8,443 bases of DNA from an uncultured Litorilinea sp. (GTDB taxonomy: Bacteria; Chloroflexota; Anaerolineae; Caldilineales; Caldilineaceae), in assembly GCA_946885925.1 (NCBI GenBank), contig CAMPHP010000097.1:1-8443 (forward strand). Reading direction: 5' to 3'. This document shows positions 1 to 5,311 of the stretch, one piece after another (position 1 is the stretch's first letter; every line of letters begins with the position of its first letter). The notes beneath the pieces are model-generated. The model made no database searches and was not told where the DNA came from. It worked only from the letters and a program-made list of their open reading frames with translations. The translations under genes and the position numbers were made by a program.

Positions 1-895
1 GAATCTCTACCATGTCATCAGGAGTGCTTTGACGCTGTTGCCAAAATACAAAGCCAGCAATAGCCAGCAGCAACAGAATCAAAATGAGCTGGCGCAACCA
101 ACGCTGCGTCTTCGTGATCAGGGTCGCCGTAAGTGGTTGCTGCACGTCACGACCAGGGATGGGAGCTTGCATAAGCTCGTCATAGACCACCTGTGCCCGA
201 CGCTTTGGCTCCCCCGTTAATAACACGAGACTGCGTTCGAGTTCGACCACCAACGCCTCTCGCACATCTTTGTTGCCCTTCAGGATTGGGTTTATATTGC
301 GAAGGGATAGCGGCGGCGACCAGTCGAGAAGCGCTTCAACCAACACCAGCGCCACCCGCTCCGGATCTGACTGATGGCGCAACGCGGTTTGAACACCCTT
401 GCCATAGGCCAATGCAGCGCGTAACAAGAGCGTGCGTTGGCTCTCGGTCGCAGATCCACCTGCCTCTAACAAGAGCAATCCATCACGCAATACGGCCACG
501 GGTGGCAATTCACCAAAGGCCCACCAGCGATCTAAAGCACGGTTAAGCTGGTCGCGGACATAATTTGCGCGCGCGCTGCCATACTCACCACTTGTCGGCA
601 ACACCGTCGGCATTGGCCGTCCAGACTTGGCAGACTGGCGCTCTCTGCTGGCACTATGCGTCTTACGTTCCTGGATTACTCTAGCCGCGGTTACTCTTGG
701 TGGCGAGTCCGCATACCGCGCAGGCATGCCACGTCTGCGCACAACCGGCCCGCCCTCTACAACGCGTGAAGAGGTCGTTGGCGCAGCGTTCGGGTGTTCA
801 TCATTCACAAATTCCCATGCAAAAGTCGGCGCGCCATTATCCGACGAGCCGTCATCCGCATTGATATTTTCCTGCTCGCGCCCTTGATCCGTCAT
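1..895 (-). CDS. Hypothetical single-pass membrane protein, 3' end outside window
   Basis: I do not recognise a family. A frame with no stop runs from the ATG at 895 to the left edge, giving 298 complete codons. Residues 1 to about 110 are polar, rich in Pro, Arg and Ser, and probably disordered. Residues about 112-260 look like helical globular sequence, with a Trp-Trp pair in 'LDRWWAFGELPP' and many Leu/Arg helices. Residues about 270-286 are a strongly hydrophobic membrane segment ('LILILLLLAIAGFVFW'), followed by a polar stretch that continues off the window. With no N-terminal signal, the visible part is probably cytoplasmic and anchored by this segment. The start is supported by a -10 box (TACAAT) six bases upstream, implying a leaderless mRNA; the next ATG upstream (903) is out of frame and stops after three codons. 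It is divergent from the zinc-ribbon gene. Coding strand is chosen because the plus-strand frames here are short and low in complexity. Confidence 0.7.
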   Translation of the reverse strand, partial: MTDQGREQENINADDGSSDNGAPTFAWEFVNDEHPNAAPTTSSRVVEGGPVVRRRGMPARYADSPPRVTAARVIQERKTHSASRERQSAKSGRPMPTVLPTSGEYGSARANYVRDQLNRALDRWWAFGELPPVAVLRDGLLLLEAGGSATESQRTLLLRAALAYGKGVQTALRHQSDPERVALVLVEALLDWSPPLSLRNINPILKGNKDVREALVVELERSLVLLTGEPKRRAQVVYDELMQAPIPGRDVQQPLTATLITKTQRWLRQLILILLLLAIAGFVFWQQRQSTPDDMVEI

Positions 896-901
896 GCCCT
901 C

Positions 902-931
902 ATTGTACCTACCGACAACACCTTCAGGCAA
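902..931 (-). promoter_or_regulatory. Sigma70-like promoter for the leftmost gene, leaderless geometry
   Basis: Read on the minus strand: -35 TTGCCT (926-931), an 18-bp spacer, and -10 TACAAT (902-907), which matches the consensus at five of six bases. Six bases (GAGGGC) separate the -10 box from the ATG at 895, so the expected transcription start falls on or beside the A of the start codon. The GAGGG in that gap is too close to the ATG to act as a normal ribosome binding site. Confidence 0.5.
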
Positions 932-979
932 GCTCTCTTGCCATCCGGCTTACTTGCGTCCTAAATATTTAGACCAAAT

Positions 980-1008
980 TTGACACCAATTCCCTCACCT
1001 ACTACACT
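980..1008 (+). promoter_or_regulatory. Sigma70-like promoter for the zinc-ribbon gene, leaderless geometry
   Basis: A perfect -35 TTGACA (980-985), a 17-bp spacer and -10 TACACT (1003-1008) lie just before the zinc-ribbon gene. As on the opposite strand, exactly six bases (GCACAT) separate the -10 box from the ATG at 1015. There is no purine-rich ribosome binding site upstream, which fits a leaderless transcript. Confidence 0.6.
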
Positions 1009-1014
1009 GCACAT

Positions 1015-2085
1015 ATGGCTAAAAAATCCCTGGGTTTTGTCGAGTTAGAATGGGTTTGTCCCACTTGTAATACAAGGAATCCGGGCAGCAGCCGCACCTG
1101 CCAAGGTTGCGGCTCTCCCCAGCCTCCAGACGTTAAATTCGTGGCTCCCACACAAGCCAATATTGTTAAGGACGATGCTGTTGCCCGCAAAGCAAGCGCC
1201 GGGCCAGATATCCATTGTCCCTATTGTGATGCCCGCAACCCGGCAGGGGCCAAGGTATGCAAGCAGTGTGGCGGCGACCTAACCAAAGCGCAAGCACGCA
1301 CTGCGGGTGAAGTGGTCGCAAACTTCACCACCAAGGGGCCAGAGGTTGTTAAATGTACGGCCTGTGGGACAGAAAACCCCACCAATCTGCGTAACTGCAA
1401 AAATTGTGGTGCGCCACTGCCCACAGCAGCAGCACCAGCAGTCACACAAAAACCTCAAAATAGTCGAGGTAGTGGCTGTCTTTGGATCGCCATCGGTGCT
1501 GTCGTTCTACTGGTCATTGCCGCGGCAGTCTTTATGTTCAGCGGGAGTGAACGCACAGCCGTCGTTGGCACAGTTTCCGATACACGCTGGGTTCGCACCA
1601 TCCAAATCATGGATTTGCAGCCCGTCAGATATACGGCCTGGCTGGACCAAATCCCTGCCGACGCAACGATTGGGGCTTGTACCGAAGAGGTACGCGCCGA
1701 AGTGGATGAGCCGATTGCCAATTCGCGCGAGGTCTGCGGCACACCCTATGCCATCGATCAAGGCGATGGCAGCGCCCAGGTCTTTGTAGACTGCGTTTAC
1801 CAGATACTCGAACAACGCTGCGAATATACAGTGAGAGAATGGCGACCAGTTGATGTAGTTACAGAAGAAGGTGCTGGCTTCAGCCCTTCTTGGCCTTCTC
1901 TCACGTCAGGCCAGCGAGAAGGTGAACGAGACGAAGAGTACGCATGTGTCTTCCAAGCAAGTGATAACACCTATATCTACAAAGCGCGTAGCTTTGCAGA
2001 ATATCAGAGTTGCACGCCAGGTTCAACCTGGAATTTGGAAGTCAACGAAGCAGGCACAGTCTTGAGTGCAATCCCAGCCGAGTAA
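1015..2085 (+). CDS. Membrane-anchored protein with three zinc ribbons
   Basis: A 356-residue protein of unknown function. The N-terminal half carries three four-cysteine zinc-binding ribbons: C15-C18/C29-C32, C68-C71/C82-C85 and C114-C117/C128-C131, each of the form CxxC-x10-CxxCG with an Asn-Pro after the first pair. The first, with Trp13 before its first Cys, resembles a RanBP2-type finger. A low-complexity Ala/Pro/Gln linker leads to one membrane helix at about 155-175 ('IAIGAVVLLVIAAAVFMF'). The C-terminal 180 residues hold six more cysteines in a different arrangement and no CxxC, so they are probably outside the membrane and could form disulfides. The expected topology is cytoplasmic ribbons and an outer Cys-rich domain (inference). 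Similar ribbon-plus-helix proteins are common in bacteria and mostly uncharacterised; the ribbons may bind protein or nucleic acid. The ATG is chosen for the promoter spacing; there is no Shine-Dalgarno sequence. Confidence 0.85.
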   Translation: MAKKSLGFVELEWVCPTCNTRNPGSSRTCQGCGSPQPPDVKFVAPTQANIVKDDAVARKASAGPDIHCPYCDARNPAGAKVCKQCGGDLTKAQARTAGEVVANFTTKGPEVVKCTACGTENPTNLRNCKNCGAPLPTAAAPAVTQKPQNSRGSGCLWIAIGAVVLLVIAAAVFMFSGSERTAVVGTVSDTRWVRTIQIMDLQPVRYTAWLDQIPADATIGACTEEVRAEVDEPIANSREVCGTPYAIDQGDGSAQVFVDCVYQILEQRCEYTVREWRPVDVVTEEGAGFSPSWPSLTSGQREGERDEEYACVFQASDNTYIYKARSFAEYQSCTPGSTWNLEVNEAGTVLSAIPAE

Positions 2086-2134
2086 CCTTTCCCAGCTCAC
2101 CGAATCTTAGCTCGCTAACTTCACCCGAAAAGGA

Positions 2135-2164
2135 TTGACCGCGCCACTCAAGTTCGGGTATCAT
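2135..2164 (+). promoter_or_regulatory. Putative sigma70 promoter for tyrS
   Basis: TTGACC (2135-2140), an 18-bp spacer, and TATCAT (2159-2164) each match the consensus at five of six positions. Transcription would begin near 2171, leaving a leader of about 126 nt before tyrS. The promoter overlaps a 7-bp inverted repeat, ACCCGAA (2123-2129) and TTCGGGT (2153-2159), which could be a regulator site or chance. Confidence 0.45.
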
Positions 2165-2187
2165 GTGGTGTGGTTCAGCAGTAAAAC

Positions 2188-2214
2188 AACGCGTGGACCA
2201 GTAGGCCACGCGTT
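2188..2214 (+). terminator. Strong hairpin: terminator of the zinc-ribbon gene or tyrS leader attenuator
   Basis: A perfect 9-bp stem, AACGCGTGG (2188-2196) with CCACGCGTT (2206-2214), encloses a 9-nt loop. It is preceded by an A-rich stretch and followed by a pyrimidine-rich but interrupted run (CTCTATTTCTAT). The weak U-tract makes it a mediocre intrinsic terminator. If the promoter at 2135-2164 is real, the hairpin lies inside the tyrS leader and could attenuate tyrS rather than end the gene before it. Confidence 0.5.
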
Positions 2215-2297
2215 CTCTATTTCTATATGCACTTTCTGTGCGATAATTCTGATTCATTGTTCTAATTCTTTGAATTACTGGTTATGGGAGAATAATC

Positions 2298-3533
2298 ATG
2301 GCGAAGTTTCCACCTGTCGACGAACAGATGCAAATTCTGATGCGCGGCGTCGATTTCGGTGACGAATTGACCTACATCAACATGGAGCGCGAACTGCGCG
2401 AGCGGCTACAAGAAAGCTATGACACCGGACGCCCGCTCAAGGTCTATTGTGGCTATGATCCTTCTTCTCCAGATCTGCATCTCGGCCACACGATTAGCAT
2501 GCGCAAGCTGCGCCAGTTCCAAGATTTGGGCCATGAAGTCACGTTTCTCATCGGGACCTTCACGGGCATTATCGGCGATCCCAGCGACCGCGAGAGTGTT
2601 CGTCGCCAACAGACCTTGGAAGAAGCCGTGGCAAAAGCCAAGACCTATGCAGATCAGGCTTGGATCGTCTTGGATAAATCCCGCACGCAAGTACGCTACA
2701 ATCATGAATGGCTTGCTGGCCTGGACTTCGCCAAGATTGTCCAACTTGCCAGCAACTTCACCGTCCAGCAGTTCTTAGCGCGCGAGAACTTTGCCAAGCG
2801 CCACGCCACTGGCGACGCTGTCTGGCTGCATGAGTTTTTCTACGCCTTGATGCAGGGGTATGATGCCGTTGCATTGCAGACTGATGTGCAGGTGGGCGGT
2901 ACTGACCAACTCTTTAACTTGATGGCTGGGCGCAAACTGATGGAGTCTTTTGGCATGAAGCCCCAAATCGTGCTCACCTCGCGCATCCTGGTCGGCACCG
3001 ATGGTGTTCAGCGCATGTCCAAATCAACCGGCAACTATATCGGCATCAGTGAGCCACCAGGCGTCATCTATACCAAAGTTCTCAACGTGCCCGACAGTGC
3101 CATGCGCAACTATGCCGAGTTGATTACGCGATGGTCTGTGCAGCAAATCAACGAATACTTTGCTGCCATTGAGGCGGGCGAGCTTTCCATGCGCGACTTT
3201 AAGCACAAACTGGCATGGGAAATTGTAGATATTTTCCATGGCGAAGAAGCAGCAAACAAAGCCGCCGCAGACGCCGCGCGCATGCACCACGGCGAAGCAC
3301 CCAGCGATGCTCCGACCTATCAACTCACATCTGCCCTCAATATTATTGACCTACTTGTGGCGGCAGATCTCGTCAAGAGTAAAAGTGAAGGACGGCGCTT
3401 GGTGGAACAAGGTGGCGTACGGCTTGAAGGAGAGGTAGTGGGCGGCACAGGCGAGGTCGTTGAGCCACTGCCAGGTCGTGAGCGAACGTTGCAGGCGGGG
3501 AAGCGGAAGTTCTTACGGCTGGTCGCTCCTTAG
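2298..3533 (+). CDS. tyrS: Tyrosyl-tRNA synthetase (KMSKS-type, TyrZ-like)
   Basis: Class I aminoacyl-tRNA synthetase that activates tyrosine with ATP and charges tRNA-Tyr in the cytoplasm. The Rossmann catalytic domain has '[15 protein letters not shown]', with the HIGH motif as HLGH at 61-64. 'GGTDQ' at about 200-204 is the tyrosine/ATP pocket strand, and the KMSKS loop is RMSKS at 239-243. A C-terminal S4 RNA-binding domain follows at about 342-409 ('[16 protein letters not shown]'). KMSKS in place of KFGKT and a length of 411 residues place it with the TyrZ-like (type 2) enzymes rather than the E. coli TyrS type. The start is fixed by GGGAG at 2286-2290, seven bases before the ATG. The gene stands alone. 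Its leader carries a strong hairpin but no recognisable T-box. The stop codon lies in a small 6-bp hairpin (3531-3545). Confidence 0.97.
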   Translation: MAKFPPVDEQMQILMRGVDFGDELTYINMERELRERLQESYDTGRPLKVYCGYDPSSPDLHLGHTISMRKLRQFQDLGHEVTFLIGTFTGIIGDPSDRESVRRQQTLEEAVAKAKTYADQAWIVLDKSRTQVRYNHEWLAGLDFAKIVQLASNFTVQQFLARENFAKRHATGDAVWLHEFFYALMQGYDAVALQTDVQVGGTDQLFNLMAGRKLMESFGMKPQIVLTSRILVGTDGVQRMSKSTGNYIGISEPPGVIYTKVLNVPDSAMRNYAELITRWSVQQINEYFAAIEAGELSMRDFKHKLAWEIVDIFHGEEAANKAAADAARMHHGEAPSDAPTYQLTSALNIIDLLVAADLVKSKSEGRRLVEQGGVRLEGEVVGGTGEVVEPLPGRERTLQAGKRKFLRLVAP

Positions 3534-3556
3534 ACAAAGTGTCTAAAATTGGGCAT

Positions 3557-3630
3557 AAAAAAGAACTGCCGTCCATTGCGGTTCCCCCGATAGCGGCTAG
3601 GCCGCACCGCAATGAACGAACAGTTCATGT
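3557..3630 (-). ncRNA. Candidate small RNA gene with own promoter and terminator
   Basis: Read on the minus strand, a transcript from about 3630 would fold into nested stems and end in T6. P1 is GAACTG (3621-3626) with CAGTTC (3563-3568). A 6/5-nt internal loop follows. P2 is CATTGCGGT (3606-3614) with ACCGCAATG (3574-3582), perfect over 9 bp. P3 is GCGGC-CTA-GCCGC (3593-3605), stacked directly on P2 on one side, with a 10-nt G-rich bulge (TATCGGGGGA) on the other. T6 (plus-strand A6 at 3557-3562) follows P1 at once. A promoter sits at the right distance upstream (3636-3664). I cannot match it to a known RNA family. It converges on tyrS, ending 24 bp past the tyrS stop. It could instead be a bidirectional terminator for tyrS, since TTTT lies three bases past the hairpin on the plus strand, or a dispersed palindromic repeat. 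Confidence 0.4.
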
Positions 3631-3635
3631 TTTGC

Positions 3636-3664
3636 ATAGTAACACGGCTCATCTGATTTGTAAA
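3636..3664 (-). promoter_or_regulatory. Sigma70-like promoter of the candidate small RNA
   Basis: On the minus strand: -35 TTTACA (3659-3664, five of six consensus bases), a 17-bp spacer, and -10 TACTAT (3636-3641, four of six). The predicted start at about 3629-3630 is only three or four bases before the first stem of the structured element. There is no open reading frame of note downstream on this strand, so the natural product would be a short RNA. Confidence 0.4.
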
Positions 3665-3697
3665 GTCCAGCGGGGCGAAATTTGGCAACCCGTCAGG

Positions 3698-3717
3698 CAA
3701 ACGTATACCAAACGTAT
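3698..3717 (+). repeat. Two 9-bp direct repeats with 11-bp period
   Basis: CAAACGTAT occurs at 3698-3706 and again at 3709-3717, so the copies lie on the same face of the helix about one turn apart. This is a common layout for a dimeric regulator site. It lies between the candidate small-RNA promoter and fabI, and could serve either. No regulator is identifiable from the window. Confidence 0.35.
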
Positions 3718-3875
3718 GAATCTATTTCCGGAACCATTCGTAGCATACGGTGTTCTAACCAATTGGAAAGCAAATTCTGCACAAACTGAATGACAGAACG
3801 GTCATTAATAAGCCGGTAGACAAAACGTCAACTACAAATGGTGCTTGGCAATCGTTGGTGACGACCGGCCATTAA

Positions 3876-3911
3876 CGGCTATTTACACGATTATTTACAC
3901 GATCGGCTATT
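3876..3911 (+). repeat. Tandem 12-bp repeat framed by CGGCTATT, upstream of fabI
   Basis: TATTTACACGAT is repeated head to tail at 3880-3891 and 3892-3903, and the octamer CGGCTATT occurs at each side (3876-3883 and 3904-3911). The block ends 42 bp before the fabI start codon, where a promoter or operator would be expected. TTTACA within each copy could act as a -35 element, but I see no convincing -10 at 16-18 bp. The rest of 3640-3953 holds no gene that I can support; its one longer frame (3539-3793) runs through the structured element and has no protein-like features. Confidence 0.45.
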
Positions 3912-3953
3912 GAACATAGTCAGACCACAAATACTCCGTGGAGGAACTGTATC

Positions 3954-4763
3954 ATGGGTCTATTTACAGGCAAAAAAGGCATCATCTTTGGTGTTGCCAA
4001 CAAGAATTCTATTGCTTGGGGAATTTCCCAAGCCTTGCACGAAGAAGGTGCAGAAATAGGTTTCAGCTATGCAGGTGAAATTCTAAAGAAGCGTGTCGAG
4101 CCACTAGCCGAGAGCATCGGCAGCAATTTTGTTGCGGAATGTGATGTTACCAGTGACGAAGCCATTGATCAACTCTTTACAAAGGCATCTGCCCACTTTG
4201 GCACGCTGGACTTTCTGGTCCACGCCGTTGCTTTTGCACCCAGCGAAGAACTAACTGGTCGCTTCAGCAACACCAGCCGCGATGGTTTTCGTATTGCCCT
4301 GGATGTCAGTTGTTACAGCCTGATCGCCCTTGCCAAGCGTGCCATGCCGCTCATGCCCAATGGGGGAAGCATCCTCACCTTAACCTACTATGGTGCAGAA
4401 AAAGTGACACCCAACTACAATGTCATGGGTGTTGCCAAGGCCGCGCTAGAGTCCAGCGTGCGCTATCTCGCCTGGGATCTAGGACCGGAACGCATCCGCG
4501 TCAACGCTATCAGTGCTGGCCCCATCAAAACGTTGGCCGCATCTGGCGTCGGCGGTTTCCGCAAGAGTCTCAGTTATGTAGGTTCAGTCGCTCCTATGGG
4601 CAACGTGACGCAGGAAAACGTTGGCGACGCCGCCCGCTTTCTTCTTAGCGATTGGGCCAGCCAGATCACTGGCGAAGTGCTCTACGTAGATGGCGGCTAT
4701 CACATCATGGGCGCACCCGACACCGACCGCATGGAGAAACTTGCTGCCCAAGTTCAGGAATAA
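3954..4763 (+). CDS. fabI: Enoyl-[acyl-carrier-protein] reductase (NADH), FabI
   Basis: Short-chain dehydrogenase fold enzyme that carries out the last step of each fatty-acid elongation cycle, reducing trans-2-enoyl-ACP in the cytoplasm. The nucleotide-binding stretch '[13 protein letters not shown]' is at 13-25. The FabI signature Y-x6-K is seen as Y155 and K162 ('NYNVMGVAK'), with the second active-site Tyr at 145, matching E. coli Tyr156, Lys163 and Tyr146 with a shift of one. '[16 protein letters not shown]' follows, where FabI enzymes have the substrate-binding loop. The length of 269 is typical. Residue 93, in 'HAVAFAP', is Ala where E. coli has Gly; many natural FabI proteins have Ala there, so resistance to triclosan should not be inferred. 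The start is supported by GGAGG at 3940-3944, nine bases upstream. It is monocistronic, with a terminator 38 bp downstream and repeats upstream that may be regulatory. Confidence 0.97.
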   Translation: MGLFTGKKGIIFGVANKNSIAWGISQALHEEGAEIGFSYAGEILKKRVEPLAESIGSNFVAECDVTSDEAIDQLFTKASAHFGTLDFLVHAVAFAPSEELTGRFSNTSRDGFRIALDVSCYSLIALAKRAMPLMPNGGSILTLTYYGAEKVTPNYNVMGVAKAALESSVRYLAWDLGPERIRVNAISAGPIKTLAASGVGGFRKSLSYVGSVAPMGNVTQENVGDAARFLLSDWASQITGEVLYVDGGYHIMGAPDTDRMEKLAAQVQE

Positions 4764-4800
4764 ATAAGGCAAACCAGAAGCGACCATCTATAAACAAAAT

Positions 4801-4844
4801 CCAGGAGGCCCAGTCGAATGACTAGGGCCCCCTGGCTTTCTAAC
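4801..4844 (+). terminator. Intrinsic terminator after fabI
   Basis: An 11-bp stem, CCAGGAGGCCC (4801-4811) with GGGCCCCCTGG (4825-4835), has one A/C mismatch and a short extra AGT/ACT pairing in the loop. It is preceded by an A-rich stretch and followed by CTTTCTAAC. The stem is very GC-rich but the U-tract is short. The A-rich left flank would supply U residues for transcripts coming the other way. Confidence 0.65.
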
Positions 4845-4905
4845 AGACATCTGGCCTTACCAACAATCCTGCTTAGACTACTTTCCTCGGAGCTTCGAAA
4901 AAGTT

Positions 4906-5054
4906 TATGCACGATAAGGATAGCACGAGTTTTAAGCGTTTTCTTTAGGCGTCTAGGTCAAAATTTATGCAAGCTGTAGAGTTAACGCCTCTACACACTT
5001 CTATAAGTGTCAGCGACCATTCCAGATACGCTTCTCAACTTCTTATCGTGCATA
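4906..5054. other. Large nested inverted repeat with two apical hairpins
   Basis: A perfect 13-bp inverted repeat, TATGCACGATAAG (4906-4918) and CTTATCGTGCATA (5042-5054), encloses a second pair, AAGCGT (4934-4939) with ACGCTT (5028-5033). Inside lie two adjoining hairpins: GTAGAG/CTCTAC (4976-4994, 7-nt loop) and ACACTT/AAGTGT (4995-5010, 4-nt loop). It could be a structured RNA of about 150 nt, or a small terminal-inverted-repeat element, though I see no flanking target duplication. On the minus strand T5 follows shortly after the outer stem. I see no convincing promoter on either strand. The rest of 4845-5251 shows no gene that I can support. Confidence 0.35.
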
Positions 5055-5253
5055 GTCGCAGAGGAAGGTTTCCCTGACTAGCAAACTTGTAGATTCGTCA
5101 CTTCCTTCAGGTACATCTTCTTGGTCGGCCAATGAGTAGCGAAGGTATTGAATTCATAGCACTTGATTGGATGGGACAATTGAAGCGTAGTTGCTGACGT
5201 AAGGATAAAGGCAAGCAAAAGTATGTTAGGATGGGGTGATAGGATAAAAGAAT

Positions 5254-5288
5254 GGTTGCCGGAGAAGTTGATTTACTCCGGTTGCCGG
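5254..5288 (+). repeat. Direct repeat and hairpin in the otsAB leader
   Basis: GGTTGCCGG occurs at 5254-5262 and 5280-5288. Between and overlapping the copies is a perfect 6-bp hairpin, CCGGAG (5259-5264) with CTCCGG (5276-5281). It ends about 19 bases before the otsAB ribosome binding site. The repeats offer alternative pairings and might influence translation, but this may be chance. Confidence 0.25.
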
Positions 5289-5311
5289 TTCCACGCTGGA
5301 AGGAGTTCCTC

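Noticed and set aside
193..887. Plus-strand open frames at 193-546 and 627-887
   Set aside because: They are antisense to the long minus-strand frame 1-895, which has a promoter, a membrane segment and no stop over 298 codons. The plus-strand proteins are Pro/Arg-rich with no recognisable motif.
2171..2297. T-box riboswitch in the tyrS leader
   Set aside because: GCGTGGACCA near 2191 faintly recalls the T-box core, but the leader from the predicted start is too short for a specifier stem, the core match is incomplete, and the hairpin has no antiterminator partner.
3557..3630. Identification of the candidate RNA as 6S RNA or SRP (4.5S) RNA
   Set aside because: It is much shorter than 6S RNA and lacks the conserved GGAAGGAAGCAGC-like core of the SRP RNA.
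3539..3793. Plus-strand open frame after tyrS
   Set aside because: It runs through the nested hairpin of the candidate small RNA, has no ribosome binding site, and its protein shows no family features.
4221..4241. FabI residue Ala93 as a mark of triclosan resistance
   Set aside because: The position matches E. coli Gly93, where substitutions give resistance, but natural triclosan-sensitive FabI proteins such as that of Staphylococcus aureus also have Ala here.
5180..5209. Promoter for otsAB (TTGAAG, 18 bp, GATAAA)
   Set aside because: Each box matches the consensus at only four of six bases, which is expected by chance in an AT-rich intergenic region of this length.
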